Assembly (NCBI RefSeq): GCF_021347895.1 | Contig: NC_067131.1 | Coordinates: forward strand, 9,576,653-9,640,652 | Origin: Acanthochromis polyacanthus | Taxonomy: Eukaryota > Chordata > Actinopteri > Pomacentridae | Length of the DNA stretch: 64,000 nt | Reading direction: 5' to 3' | Part shown: in pieces, positions 48,372 to 59,957 of the stretch | Layout: every line of letters begins with the position of its first letter | Numbering within the stretch: the first letter of the stretch is position 1 | Notes under the pieces: generated by a model | Seen by the model: the letters and a program-made list of their open reading frames with translations, nothing else | What the model was told of the DNA's origin: nothing | Database searches by the model: none | Translations under genes and position numbers: made by a program

Positions 48372-51037
48372 TTAGGACAGCAGTATCTTGGCTGCATAGA
48401 GCAGAATCCCACCCAGACCGGCAGTGGCAGCGATAGCAATGACCCTGACTAAGAGAAAGTCCATGGAGTCCTCCAGCTTTGTGTGGAGCCGCAGGACCTG
48501 CCGGTGGGTGTCCTCCCGGCTGCCCGAGTTCTCAATAACATGATTGGCCAGGCCGCGCTTTTCATTGAGAGGCATTTGGGCTGCCACACGCTGCTCGGCC
48601 TGCTCCTGGGTCAGGCCGTCCCTCTGCATCAGGCGCAATAGCTGAGTGGCAGGGTCACTGAAAAGGAACAGACAATGGGAGTTTATTTTAGGGTGCAGCC
48701 TGTGCCTTGTTAAAAAATCCAAAGGCAGTGAGTCACGCTAACAAGCCGCATAGAGAGCCAGAGAGAGGTCACCTATAACTCACGAACTGGGCTTAATGGC
48801 CAGTTTCTGTCAAAAAAAACAACAACCTGGAAATATTTAATGATTTCACATATGAAACTGCAAAACAGTCCAAAAGTGAAACTTTAAAGCGGTGCAGGAA
48901 GCGGTGGATGGCGGTCTTACCAGTAAACTACTACAGTGTGGTTCAGGAACTGAGTTAGACGTCTGGTTTCAAATAGAAGGGGCACATCCAGCACCACGTA
49001 GCGGTAACCTGAGGAGGCGGAAGACGGAGGGAAACTGATTTAATTAGTGTCAACACATTTGCACTCTAACACTGCAAAAATATCACAAGCATAACTAAAT
49101 TAATTAGTCAAGAACAGACAAGTGGTGTATGAGAAGGTAATATTAAGGCACTTCAGATATGTCGAGCTGCAGAGAATCAGTCCGCTGAGAGTGACTCATG
49201 CTATTTCATGATGATAATCTTCAGAACATTTTCAGATATCTCTGGTATTTGGCTCGCAGAGAGCAATTTGTAAAGCGAGAAACAGCCTCAAATCCGTTGT
49301 CTCTTGCTCAGCCTCCACTGTGAAACAACCTTGGCTCAATTTCAATAAATGATCCTCCTCTTCCTCGTTAACCTAGCGGCACGCCAAACCCGATTCCTCC
49401 CTCACCTCTGAGAAAGTAGAACAGGATCTCTTTGAGCATTGCTTTATGAATCTCTGGGTGAGTGATGGAGTTCAGCAGCTTCCTGTTCTCCTCATTGGCA
49501 AGATGATTTGGCCCAGCTTCTGCCTGTCGATCTCGCCGTTCTCAAGCAGGATTTCTGGCCCAAAGTGGTAGACGATGCGGGAATAGGCAGGCGTGTGCTG
49601 CTCCACGACTGATACCAAAAAGACAGCAACATTTGCGAGTTTCCATTTATTACTCTTACATTTGCCAAATAATAGGTCTAATTAAAAAACATGGCTTCTT
49701 AAATTACTGATTTATTGCCAACAGAGTGATAAACAAGCCCAAATATATTAAAAATGGGACACCAACTTATGAGACACAGAGGAGGAAGTAAAGAAGACGA
49801 TACTGGAAACATTTCTCTAACACCTGAGTGACTCATTACCTGAGCGCAATTAAATCATTTCCCCAATGCCTCCTATTTTCTCCTGCATGCAGCTGTGCAC
49901 TCGTCACCTAGTTCTGTGACCTTTTTATCTTCAGCACATAACTAAAACATCATCCCCGCAGTCAGCAGAGACATCCTTCATGATTCATACACTCTAAGCG
50001 TTTGTCTTAATGAACCGACTTTATCTGAGAGACTGTCGCCTGAAGAGGACTTCGACTGGATGACCTGTATTTTGCATCGAATTTGTATTCCCTCTGTTAA
50101 TACAAGGGATAGGTCATGTTACTTTGAAATGTAGTCTGAATGCAAATTACATGGCAGTTGATATGATTGGTAACGAAATCCACTGGATTACAAGAAAAAC
50201 ATGATCTAATCTCAATAATGATGGACGTTCTACTTAAAAATGGATGCAGACACTTAATTTCAAGTTTCACAAATATTTCACAAATAGTTTTGCCTTCAAG
50301 GGCCAAACAATAAAGCTGAGATTAGTTGAGTTAATAAGATCAATATTTTCGTTTCAGTTTCCCTCCTGTATGCCGTAGAAAGATCTCATGCTGGGGGAGC
50401 TAATCGTGGATCTTCTAGCTGCAAGGCGACAGTGCAAACCCCCGATCCACTGTGCAGCCCTCAACTCTAATCAGCTTTATATCAAAAATTAAGGAAAAAA
50501 GCTGCCACAAACTGTAGGTGTACTGTATGTCTTTAAGAACATGCAGGATGTTATTTTTTTGTGTAAGTTTTTGTTGCTAGTTAGGCTAGATGGAGAACTT
50601 TGAAGCCTACAAACTTACTCAAGAGCTTAATCTTCTGTTTATTAATGATAAGTAAAAAAATAAATCTTCATATAAAAAAAATAAACCGTTAGTTTTATTA
50701 GCAGAATATTGGTGGTAATAAAAATTGTTTATTGATTGTAAAATATATTAAATAAAGAAGTAATCCAACTGTAGTTATAGATAATGTAATGATCATCCAA
50801 TTGCCTACAAATTTCAAATGTCATTCAGGGGCTATTCTTTGTCGTCTGATTACGTCATGCTAATTACCTGTATCCATCACTGCTCAGCCTTTGTAAGCAT
50901 TTGCAGGGGAGAGAGATATCACCTACCTTTCCTGGCCACAACATCAGCATCAATAATAGGACAGCGAGCTCCCGCAGCATTGAAGACACTGTGCTTTTCC
51001 CTGAGGCGATCCCTCCTGTCAGCCCCACCAGGTACAT
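48372..51037 (-). CDS. dcakd: DCAKD-like dephospho-CoA kinase domain protein, four coding exons, two single-base deletions
   Basis: Exons on the minus strand: 50927-51037, 49406-49608, 48921-49008, 48372-48657, all GT-AG. The ATG at 51037 follows directly on an acceptor (CTTTAAG). The P-loop [12 protein letters not shown] lies at the N-terminus. Downstream segments [36 protein letters not shown] and [15 protein letters not shown] match the dephospho-CoA kinase family, which phosphorylates dephospho-CoA in the last step of CoA synthesis. A hydrophobic C-terminal segment ([18 protein letters not shown]) suggests membrane anchoring. Exon 1 lacks one base near 50964 and exon 2 one base near 49500; each shifts the frame within conserved sequence. 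With the expected length it would be about 229 aa, near the vertebrate DCAKD size. Assembly error seems likelier than a pseudogene because all splice sites and later codons are intact. Confidence 0.85.
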
Positions 51038-52852
51038 CTTAAAGCAGAGACACACAAAGGACACATCAAGGCAATGTCAGTAACAGGGACGTTATTCACC
51101 AACGGACTCTGATCACAACTCCCAACAACATCCAACCGAAGTGACGATAAAGTGTATCTGTGATGCTCTGCTGTGAGTACAAATGCATTTTAGAGGTGGG
51201 AGTAAATACTGACAGATTTCCTGGGCTGATGAGTTGCTGTGACAGTGTTTGTGGACATCTGTTCCAGCTGAGCAGCTGTTAACAGCAGCTGGACTAACAT
51301 TAGTACACTGAACAAGTCACTCCATCATCGAGATCAGGTATGAGGATTATTTTGATAGAAAATCCACTGCCAAGGGACGAACATATTACAGGTTATTACT
51401 GCAGCTTCTTCATGTCGATGTTATACTTTAATTTCATGTGTAATATTAGTTACTACCACAGAATCATTGACAGAATACTGATTCATTTTTCTATTTTAGC
51501 TTACTTTTGTTCATTTTCAGTAATTTATTGTACATATATTCGTCTCGTTTCCCACTGCTTTTATTATTATTATGTCATGTAATTTTCTGAACATATCTTG
51601 TGCAAGAGTTTAGTTGTGTTTATCTTACTGTCTTTATTGTTTGGCTCCTATGCGGCCAAGCATTGAATGTCAATTGTAAATCAGTTTTTTTTTTTAAATA
51701 TGTAGTTTAGAATTTAAGTAACATAGCATTTACTCTATCGGTTATTAAACCTTCTAATAAAATTTGGATAATTTAAAGCAAGCATCAAGTGCCAGTGGTT
51801 AAAATAGTTGTATCAGTGTACAGAAAAAAAACTCCACTAGATTTCATTCATTTCAACAATTTATCAACTATTATTTGTCCACTTGGCTGACTATTGTTTA
51901 AGAGAACTGATTACCAAGTACATCTGCAGTCAGTCAAGTAATAATACTGTTAGTACCATCATTTTTGATGAGATGAAATAGAAATTAACTAAAATTCTAA
52001 CAGTGGCAGAAAGTCAAAATTAACTGACTTGATGGAAGCTGGACTGGTGTGTAAAAAATTACATAAGAAAATATGTATTCTATAAATACCTCAACTATGA
52101 ACTACACAGCAGCAAATGCATGCTTACAAACAGGACATAGGTAACTTTCAGCCATATTTTTATATACATCAACACACAGTTGTTTCAATTAATGTATTCA
52201 GGGAATTACTGTAATCCTAAAATCATAATTTAGCATAAACTTTAATGATCCCTGACTGAGAAAAATTGACATTACAGCAGCTTGCTAGATACAAATAAAG
52301 CACTGTAAAAATCAAGACAAGAAAAAACAAAAAATATCAAAACAACATATTTGGATATGGCATAAAGGATAATACATCCAAATTATAGGAAACACACATT
52401 GTAGAACTGTACTAAAAGTTCTAAAGATTATAAATAGCAAAGTTATGGTGATAAACCCCAGTGTTACATTACGTTTCCATACTTTAAGAGCTATAGTAAG
52501 ACTAAACGAAAGTAATAAAGCATTGAATGTTTCAAATATTTTCAAATAGCTTGTACATTGTTTGGTTCGTGGCTGAAATGCTGAATGTCAAGGGGTTTAA
52601 CAACACGCCCCCTGCTGTGGAAGCTGTGATCTACACTCCAAATATGTACCAGGTGTGTCACTGGTGAAGTGAAACTGGTTTGGAAAGTGAGCTGTGGAGT
52701 CACTCTTAACGTAACGAGCCAAGTTCAATCCTGACTTATCAGCCTTATAAACCCTGAGTCATGTCAATAGTGACTAAAGTGGCTGCTTGTTTGCAAAACT
52801 CGAGCTATTTTGTCACTGCTATCAAAATAGACATGTGTCGTGTTTGTTTTAC
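51038..52852 (-). other. 5' intron of the DCAKD-like gene
   Basis: 1.8 kb of AT-rich sequence between the putative 5' UTR exon and the ATG exon. No other feature seen. Confidence 0.5.
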
Positions 52853-53050
52853 CTTGTAAACTTCAGACTCCTTAAATCGAGAGAATGTGCAGCGCAGAGC
52901 CACAGAGCTGGAGGCAGGTGCAGTAAACAACCAGGGATGCTAACAGGCTAACGTTAGCATAAAACTTGATCAAGTCAAAACCGCCGCGAACGCGCAGTTA
53001 GACGACGAAGCCGCCATTTTCACCGCGTACAACTAAATATGCAGACGAGC
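52853..53050 (-). promoter_or_regulatory. Non-coding first exon and promoter region of the DCAKD-like gene
   Basis: Minus-strand donor GTAAAAC follows an exon ending TTTACAAG at 52853. The region to about 53,050 is rich in CpG (CCGCCGCGAACGCG) and contains GAAAATGGCGGCTT, a YY1-type motif common in housekeeping promoters. It lies directly downstream of PUS3 on the same strand. Confidence 0.5.
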
Positions 53051-53286
53051 AAACAGGTTTAAAAGAAACGGACTATTTTTATTTTATTACCGTCCGTACT
53101 CTGACTTGTACTCAACTGGCTACTAACAACCTAGCTTGTTAGCTTGACAAGCGCCACCTCGAAAACCTTCCGACCGCTCCTTGAGTGTTGACGCTATTTC
53201 CGACCGGCTAATGCCCAGTTCCCATTCAGCTCCAGTTACTGCAATTGTGTTGTAAAGAAACACAAACCAGCCTTCTCAGGAACGTG

Positions 53287-53292
53287 TTTATT
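53287..53292 (-). terminator. Poly(A) signal of PUS3
   Basis: TTTATT on the plus strand (AATAAA on the minus), about 615 bp past the PUS3 stop, with no closer candidate of equal quality before the DCAKD promoter. Confidence 0.4.
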
Positions 53293-53907
53293 TGAAAACA
53301 AAGCAAATATATGCATGAATAAAGATGTCAATGCACTTTTCTTTTTCTTTTCTTTTCTTTTTTTTTAAACAAAATAAACAGATGAATCGGTGAGCTGTCT
53401 CCTGAGATAAACATGTAAAATAAAGTTTTTACATGAAATAAAATCACTACAAAATTAAGGCTTTGCCCATATGGTTACTTTCCATCTTAAAACGAAAAAA
53501 AAATCTGTGCACAAATGATGTAAAATTGACAACAAACACTATTAACTGAAAAAAAACAGAGACTTTTGCATGCTGGAGAAATGGTGAAGCAATGACAAGT
53601 TAAGTTGTAGACCTGTAATTACTACTGTTAACCAAACCTACTAATACATATATGCCATTGTTGTCATTTCAGGTCCACTCATGACACAAGAGACACATAT
53701 GAATTCTCTGTTTTACACGTCCACATTCTCATAAAATGGAGTTTTAAAAATCTACACTCTAGACTGTGTTTGAAAAACATCTTTGTTTGACTGTTATTAT
53801 GTAAATTAGACACCCAAAACACACAGGAAAATGTTGGTTTTGCAAAATGTCCATATTAGTGTAGACGAGGCCTAAATCTGTTAAGTCCATTGTCCAGTGT
53901 AAAAATA

Positions 53908-56900
53908 TTAATCTTCTGCTTTGTGACCCGTACTTTGTTTTTGGGTCTCTGAAGAAACAGGCGGACTGGAAGAATTGTGGGAATGTTTGGACCGTTTTCC
54001 TCGATGCACCGTTTCACCTCCGTTCTCTCCTTCCTCTCGCTCCAGTCTTCCTCTTTTCACAAAATGGTTGATCCTGGACTCCAGGCTCTCGCAGCACGGA
54101 CGCTCCAGCAGCGGACGGTAGTTTCTCTGTCTGCTGCCTTCGACTAGCAAGCAGTGATTCGAGGAAACGGCTCCTGTGGATGTAAAACAACGACGCAATT
54201 TATATGCAACCAAATACATCTTTTTCCCAGGAGAGACTTTGACTTGATTTTTAGCAGGAAAAGCACGGATGGCTCAGTTCCATTTAGTAACTTTGGCAGT
54301 AAGATTGAACAAGACAAAGACCAAGGAACCAACTCGCCTAAAGGGAATGCAGCCATTTTAATGTTAATCAGTTAACCCGGTGCTTTTTCTGCTATTACAA
54401 GGCAAAATGTCTACAAGAAAAAGTCTGTGATGTTTCCCATGATATTTAAATCCAAGCAAAAATATTTCCTAAATCAGAAAGGCAGGGATCTTTTAAGATT
54501 CTTGACTTTGATTGTGTTAAGTAGCAAAGTCTTTCATGCATGGAAATAAACAGTTGACACTTATTTTGGAAGCAGTACAGTGGGGCTACAAAATACCAGA
54601 CTAGAGTTCTGTCATTATACCACCTAAAAATGATCTAAACTTGGATAGAACATCATGATGTGTACCAGCAAGTTTCAGCCTTGTTTTTTTAGTCATCTGT
54701 CTCAAATGTTCGTTAGTCTAATTTCCTTCATTTTACTGGTATACCTGTTTCCATTATCGGATGACTCAAAGCTCAATGTTGCGGTTTCTTGGAACAATGG
54801 GTTTTACAGACAGGTGACAGAGTAAGATCCAGTGTTTAGGATTTAGAGGATATACTGGTGGAAATGGAATACAGCAATCATGATTATGTTTTCATTAGTG
54901 TCTCATTAGCTGAAAATAAGACTTGTGGTTTGGAGTCAACCTGCCATGTTGTCGGACAAAGCAGACATTGGATCTAGAGGCCGTTCATATTCGTTGTGTT
55001 TTAAACAGCCACACTGATATGAAGCCACGTATTCGTACTATACAGAGTGCCAACTGGGCACGCGAATGGTATGAGACTGTACAGCCAGTGTTTCGTCAAT
55101 TACTAAGAAATTCATGTTGGAAAAGGTTGGAAAAAAGGCAAAGCTTATGGAATGTACAGTGCAGAGATGGACTGGTCGAAAAGCATTTTCCTGTTTGATG
55201 AACAATGTGTTTTTCTTTTTCTTGCATTTTCCTGGCATGGTTTGGATCTACCTCTCCCTTTAGAGGCAAAGATAACTGCCAATCACTACAAAGTCAGTAA
55301 ACATTTTTATATCATGATGAAACATTTCTATCTTAATGAACTGAGCACCTATGAGAGATTTTGGACCGAGATATAAGACAGCACTATCCATATCAAAAGA
55401 CCAAATGATGAGTAACTTTTAGGTAAACGGTGTTCATTCCATAGAGCTCCACAAACTTGGAAAATCAATATCAGGCCTCTGTGACGTTGTTCTGGCAGCA
55501 TGTGGTGGCCCAACACTTTATAAGACATGTCATGAAGGTTTTTCCTCTAATTTGTCACTTCTCTGTTCATTCATTCATCTCCTTCAGCTTCTCACCTCTG
55601 AGTTCTAGTCCCTGGATCATCCCATGCAGGACATGGGCCTTGACTGCGTTCTGAGTCCAGTGTTGTTGCAGCGCAGACAGGACATGTGTCACTTCTTCCG
55701 TCTCCTGTGTCCAGTTCAGACCTTCAAAGTGGCAGTCGTACAGCACCAGAGGATAGTCTACTGCCATACTGGAAGCCAGGTGACACATAGAAGTCAGATC
55801 TGAACTGTAGTTTAATTGTTGTTACTGTTATTGCTGTAGTTTTCACAGGAGATTTTTTTAATTTATAGTTTTGAAAAATGTGAAAATCACCTGTACTGGG
55901 GCTTCCTGGGGTTGTTCTCTACATCCAGGAGCTGATTAATTATCTCTGGGGCCTCCAGCTTCTGCCCTATCAAGAGAAGTACCGCCATCATGCAGCGTAC
56001 CTGCAGCAAAACATGAGAGGAAAGATGCTGCAAATGTCACTGATCCAAAAAAATTGAAGAGATTATTAGACAAGAGGTTGTATCTGAACCGTGACTACCG
56101 AAACCAGTCAATTTTGCAATCACTGATAAAGTCCAATTTATATGGAGGCAAAGCTTTGAAATTTTGCTTATTTGTGAAGCCTGAATATATGTCTCTTGGT
56201 ACCTGGTGGTAGAGAAAGGCTAATCCTTTGATCTCAAATATAAAAAGGTCATGTTGGTCCGTGCTGGAGGCGTGCTGAGGCTGCACAGGCTTCACTGTGG
56301 CTGACAAGATGGTCCTCTCAAACTGCAGGACCCCGTTGCCCACATCCATCTTGCACAGGTTGCGAAAGTCATGAGTTCCCTCGTATCTGTTGGGTGCAAA
56401 AAGGGCCTCAAGTCAGAGCTGTTACTTCAAAGGGCGGCATTGCTTTTTAGGATTTCACCCACCTTTTTGCAGCTTCTACCATCAGCGCTACGTCCAAAGA
56501 TCCTCGGGGGAAATAGTAGCGGTACGTGCGGGACTGACAGTCAAAGCGAGCACTGAAGCCCTCTGCTACCGGTGCCCAGTCCAGAACCCTGATGTCCTGC
56601 GGGAGGACTCTGTTCAGCATCTTCACATACGGGAGCTCAGAGGCAGCAGCTTTTGATTTGATGGCAGCATTGACATTTTCAGGGAGGGTGATGCCAAGTC
56701 CTCCGCAAAACTGTGTGGAGCGCAAGTCGATGGTTATGACCTGTGGAGGAGAGATGGACATTTTGGAGCAAACTCCTGCATGATTTTGGTAAAACTCCTA
56801 ATTAATGGATTGCAACTGATGAAGGTGAAGTTTCATCTCAGTGAACTCACTTGGGAAAAAGCACTGACTCCTTTGTCAGTGCGTCCACAGCGGTGGTAAT

Positions 56901-57270
56901 TGGAGCTCTGTCGGTCCTGGATCAGCCGAGTCTTTAGCAGAGCTTCAAAGAGTCTTGCCTCCACAGTGTTGTCTGTGTTCTCCTGAACCGCGAACCCCTG
57001 GTAGGCCCAACCCAGATAAGCCAGCTGCAGGGCCACATGCCGGCGGGGGTGAGCAGAGAAGTCAAAGGGACGATCTTTGCCTGCTTTTTTTCTGTCCTTT
57101 CTACGGCTGCTGGTGCTCCCATCAGACGTGCAGTGTGTGTTTTCATTAAGAGACGAGTTGGACATCATTTCCATTTCATCTCCAGCTGCACTGCTGCCCT
57201 TCAGCTGGGACCTGAGCTTCTCCAGCTCTGCCTCCAGCTCCTTTACTCGCTGGATTAAAGCATCTGCCAT
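53908..57270 (-). CDS. pus3: tRNA pseudouridine synthase 3 (tRNA pseudouridine38/39 synthase)
   Basis: Six coding exons on the minus strand: 56851-57270, 56463-56740, 56203-56386, 55891-56000, 55596-55768, 53908-54173; GT-AG throughout, 476 codons plus stop. ATG 57270 begins [19 protein letters not shown], a short coiled coil. The TruA-type catalytic box is [11 protein letters not shown], with the conserved Asp that attacks uracil C6. Further family segments are [61 protein letters not shown] and [10 protein letters not shown]. The C-terminal tail ([19 protein letters not shown]) also matches PUS3, then becomes Ser/His-rich. The enzyme converts U38/U39 of the tRNA anticodon arm to pseudouridine. 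Length is close to human PUS3 (about 480 aa). No frame problem seen. The last intron (54174-55595) carries a transposon relic. Confidence 0.95.
55010..55480 (+). pseudogene. Tc1/mariner transposase relic in a PUS3 intron
   Basis: Plus-strand codons in shifting frames resemble a Tc1-type transposase: a WSK..F.FDE stretch near 55,170, then [20 protein letters not shown] and IMMKHFYL (55,235-55,340). Multiple stops and frameshifts; no terminal repeats identified. Antisense to PUS3. Confidence 0.45.
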
Positions 57271-57585
57271 GTTGCTGGATATAAAGTATACAAAAAAGAC
57301 CAATTAAATAGTTTGGCAAATCAGTAACTCTGCTTACTCTATTAAATATACAACTACTTAGCTACAAGTGCAGTTCCTCTTTCTTGACATTAGGTCATAG
57401 TAAGTTAGTTTCTGGTTTTTATTTAATTCACCAGGTCAGCTAGCTGGAGTTTGACATGAGTGAACCGTTAATGTATATTTATCAGCTAAATGCTATATCT
57501 AGCCTGTTAGCTCGAAGTTACATAAATTAGGTTTCTAAAGACTCATGGAGGTAATAAATAATATTGTAAAAACACGTGTCTTTAC

Positions 57586-57690
57586 CTTTCCTTTTCAGTT
57601 TCAATTTTGTTGAATAAACTATCGCTTCTCAGCCAGTTTTCTGTCTTTCTGCCGCACACATGCTACGTTTCATGCTGGTGCCGGTTTGTT
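57586..57690 (-). promoter_or_regulatory. Non-coding first exon and promoter of PUS3
   Basis: Minus-strand exon ending AACTGAAAAG before donor GTAAAGACAC (donor just below 57586). The coding exon's acceptor is probably TATATCCAG, four bases before its ATG. The upstream sequence to about 57,740 is relatively CpG-rich. Confidence 0.5.
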
Positions 57691-58183
57691 GCGAGTCGGA
57701 CCAAGTTTGCGACCGGACGCGCTTCCTGTAGAGAGTTTATAGGAAATGCAGTTCACTGCTTAATCTGTAACGCCGCAGCTAAAGTTTGTTGTATGCTTGG
57801 GAACCATTTTTAAATGTTATGGTTTTGGGTCCGTGTATATTTTGGTAATTGGATTTTCCGTTCTAAAGCAGGTATTGATAAACAAAAAACGAATGGTTAT
57901 TTGATTTTCGTTTTCAAAGGCAAAAATTAAAATTGAAATACAAGGCGTTTTTCCTTTTTCACGATCAAAAATGGATATACGAATTTTAAAAAATGCTTTG
58001 ATTTTCATTTTTATTTACAAAAACAGAAAATAAAATAAGTCAGAGACAGAAACGAAATAAGAACCGTTTTTCATTTTCTGCGACCGGAAGTGGTCATCAG
58101 CAAGGGTGGTCAGATTGAATCAGAGCCGAGGACTCTCTGTCCCGCCCACATTTACCGGCTTCTGCTGTTTATGGACGCTGCTA

Positions 58184-58220
58184 CCATAGATATATACAAA
58201 TTGTTTGTATATATCTATGG
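58184..58220. repeat. Perfect 17-bp inverted repeat with 3-nt loop
   Basis: CCATAGATATATACAAA, loop TTG, then the exact reverse complement. It lies in the candidate left-hand first exon of the 3.7-kb element. Confidence 0.9.
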
Positions 58221-59411
58221 CTGCTACCGCTGCTGCTAACAACGTTAGCTTCCAAAAGTGGAGATAAACTCTACAGGTAAGTGTTAAAGTCAACTTTGTA
58301 ACTAGTTGCACTCTTCTCTACTTCTGGACAATATCACATATAAAGCAGTGAAGTTACTGTAAGTTACCATAAGACTGTAACCTCTGATATAAACTTGTTC
58401 TAACATCGTGTTTTAAAGTCGTTCTATAAATCTCAATTTATGTTTCCTAACTTTGTATTTACAATGAGGCTAATCCCGGTTAGTCAGTGTTATCTATTAG
58501 GTGTAGCTAAGTGTCCTGAAGGTCACAGCTGATCAATCATAATAGATCAGTCATAGGGAAACTGCTGTTTCGAGGCGCAGTTCATTAAAGATCAGCAGAT
58601 AGAAATTAATCTATGTTAACGTTCCTCCACAGAACTCTGATGAATGTTAATCTCTCAGTTCAATGAATGAAGAACAGTTCAGTTCTGAGTTAATATATCT
58701 GTTCTTTGCTTCAGACTCTATTTAACAGCTTCTGTTCATACAACAGTGTACGGTCAGATAACTGTGGAGCTCATGTTAACGCTAATGATACATTAGAATA
58801 AAAATAATAAACTTTATTGTCCATCTAAGGCAGTAAAATACTCTTTGGCCTCAACCAGGAAAACAAACATTTCTATAAGATTAGAAAGTAGAACAAAATA
58901 CAACACTCTGTTGTGTTTCATTCGTACCCTGATGTGTTCATTCTGATATTTAAAGTTCCAGCAGTTGGACTGAAAGAACCTTGGAGATCTTCTTCTCACT
59001 GTTCGTGTCTTTTCCTTCCAGCCTTGGTCTGGATCATTGGGAACATCTGATCTGATGGACTGAGAGCTACAGAGAACATGAACATCTAGCTGTGGTTGTC
59101 TGAACAGTCTTCTCTCCATCACTGTGAGGAAGAGCAGCGCTGATGTTCTCCTCATCCTTCCATTAAGAACAATGATGCTGCAGATTAAGCTCCTCTCTTC
59201 ATAATATTTGTCTTGTGACTGTTCAGTTTTTACACTTCACTGTCAGCAACACATTATTTATTTCATCCATTTATTACATGTTTACACATCTTTACAGTTC
59301 ACAATTGTTAAATAATGCAGATTTTAAATGTGCAATGAAGGAAATAATGAAGCTCTTGAGCTGAACGTGTTGATGTTTTAATGCTGCATATCTGCTATAA
59401 ATAACATTGTA

Positions 59412-59957
59412 CAGGGTTTCTGCAGATATCAGTCAGTCAAATTTAATGCTTTTTAATGCCATTTTTATGCTATACTGTAAAAAAATTTAATGCCACGACC
59501 ATGAACTCAAATTACACGGGTTTGTTTTTTTTGTAAAAGATTATTTTTATATGAAAACCCTACATTTGACTATTTCTGAATCTGGGAACCACCCCTGAAC
59601 ACCAACGGGCTGCAGTCATTCTCTGAAATCCACGTTTTTCAGCCATTTTTGCTGGAATTTGTGTTTCCCCATTTCCCAGCCTGGTCCAGCCTGCCAGCCA
59701 CTTTAAAAACATGCAGTTTTTAGAAATTGTACCCACCCGGCTGGAACAATTATCTCAATGCTTCAGCATGTTTACGCAGATGCACATACCTGACAAATCG
59801 CAGTCTATAAATATATTATTGTCAATTATTTTCTTGAAAACTGCAGAAAGAAATTTTAATGCCACCGAGAATCAAATTTAATGATTTTTAATGCCATTTA
59901 AGGCCTTAATTTCTGCAAAATCAACTTAATGACTATTAATGTTCTGCAGAAACCCTG
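59412..59957. mobile_element. hAT-like MITE
   Basis: Termini CAGGGTTTCTGCAG and CTGCAGAAACCCTG are exact reverse complements. The interior repeats TTTAATGCC motifs on both sides. An 8-bp target duplication is not clear. Nested in the 3.7-kb element. Confidence 0.65.

Noticed and set aside
58814..59155. 113-aa minus-strand open frame inside the 3.7-kb element
   Set aside because: No family recognised and no splice context. The end looks like a retroposon-type 3' tail (GACAATAAAGTTTATTATT), so I did not call a gene.
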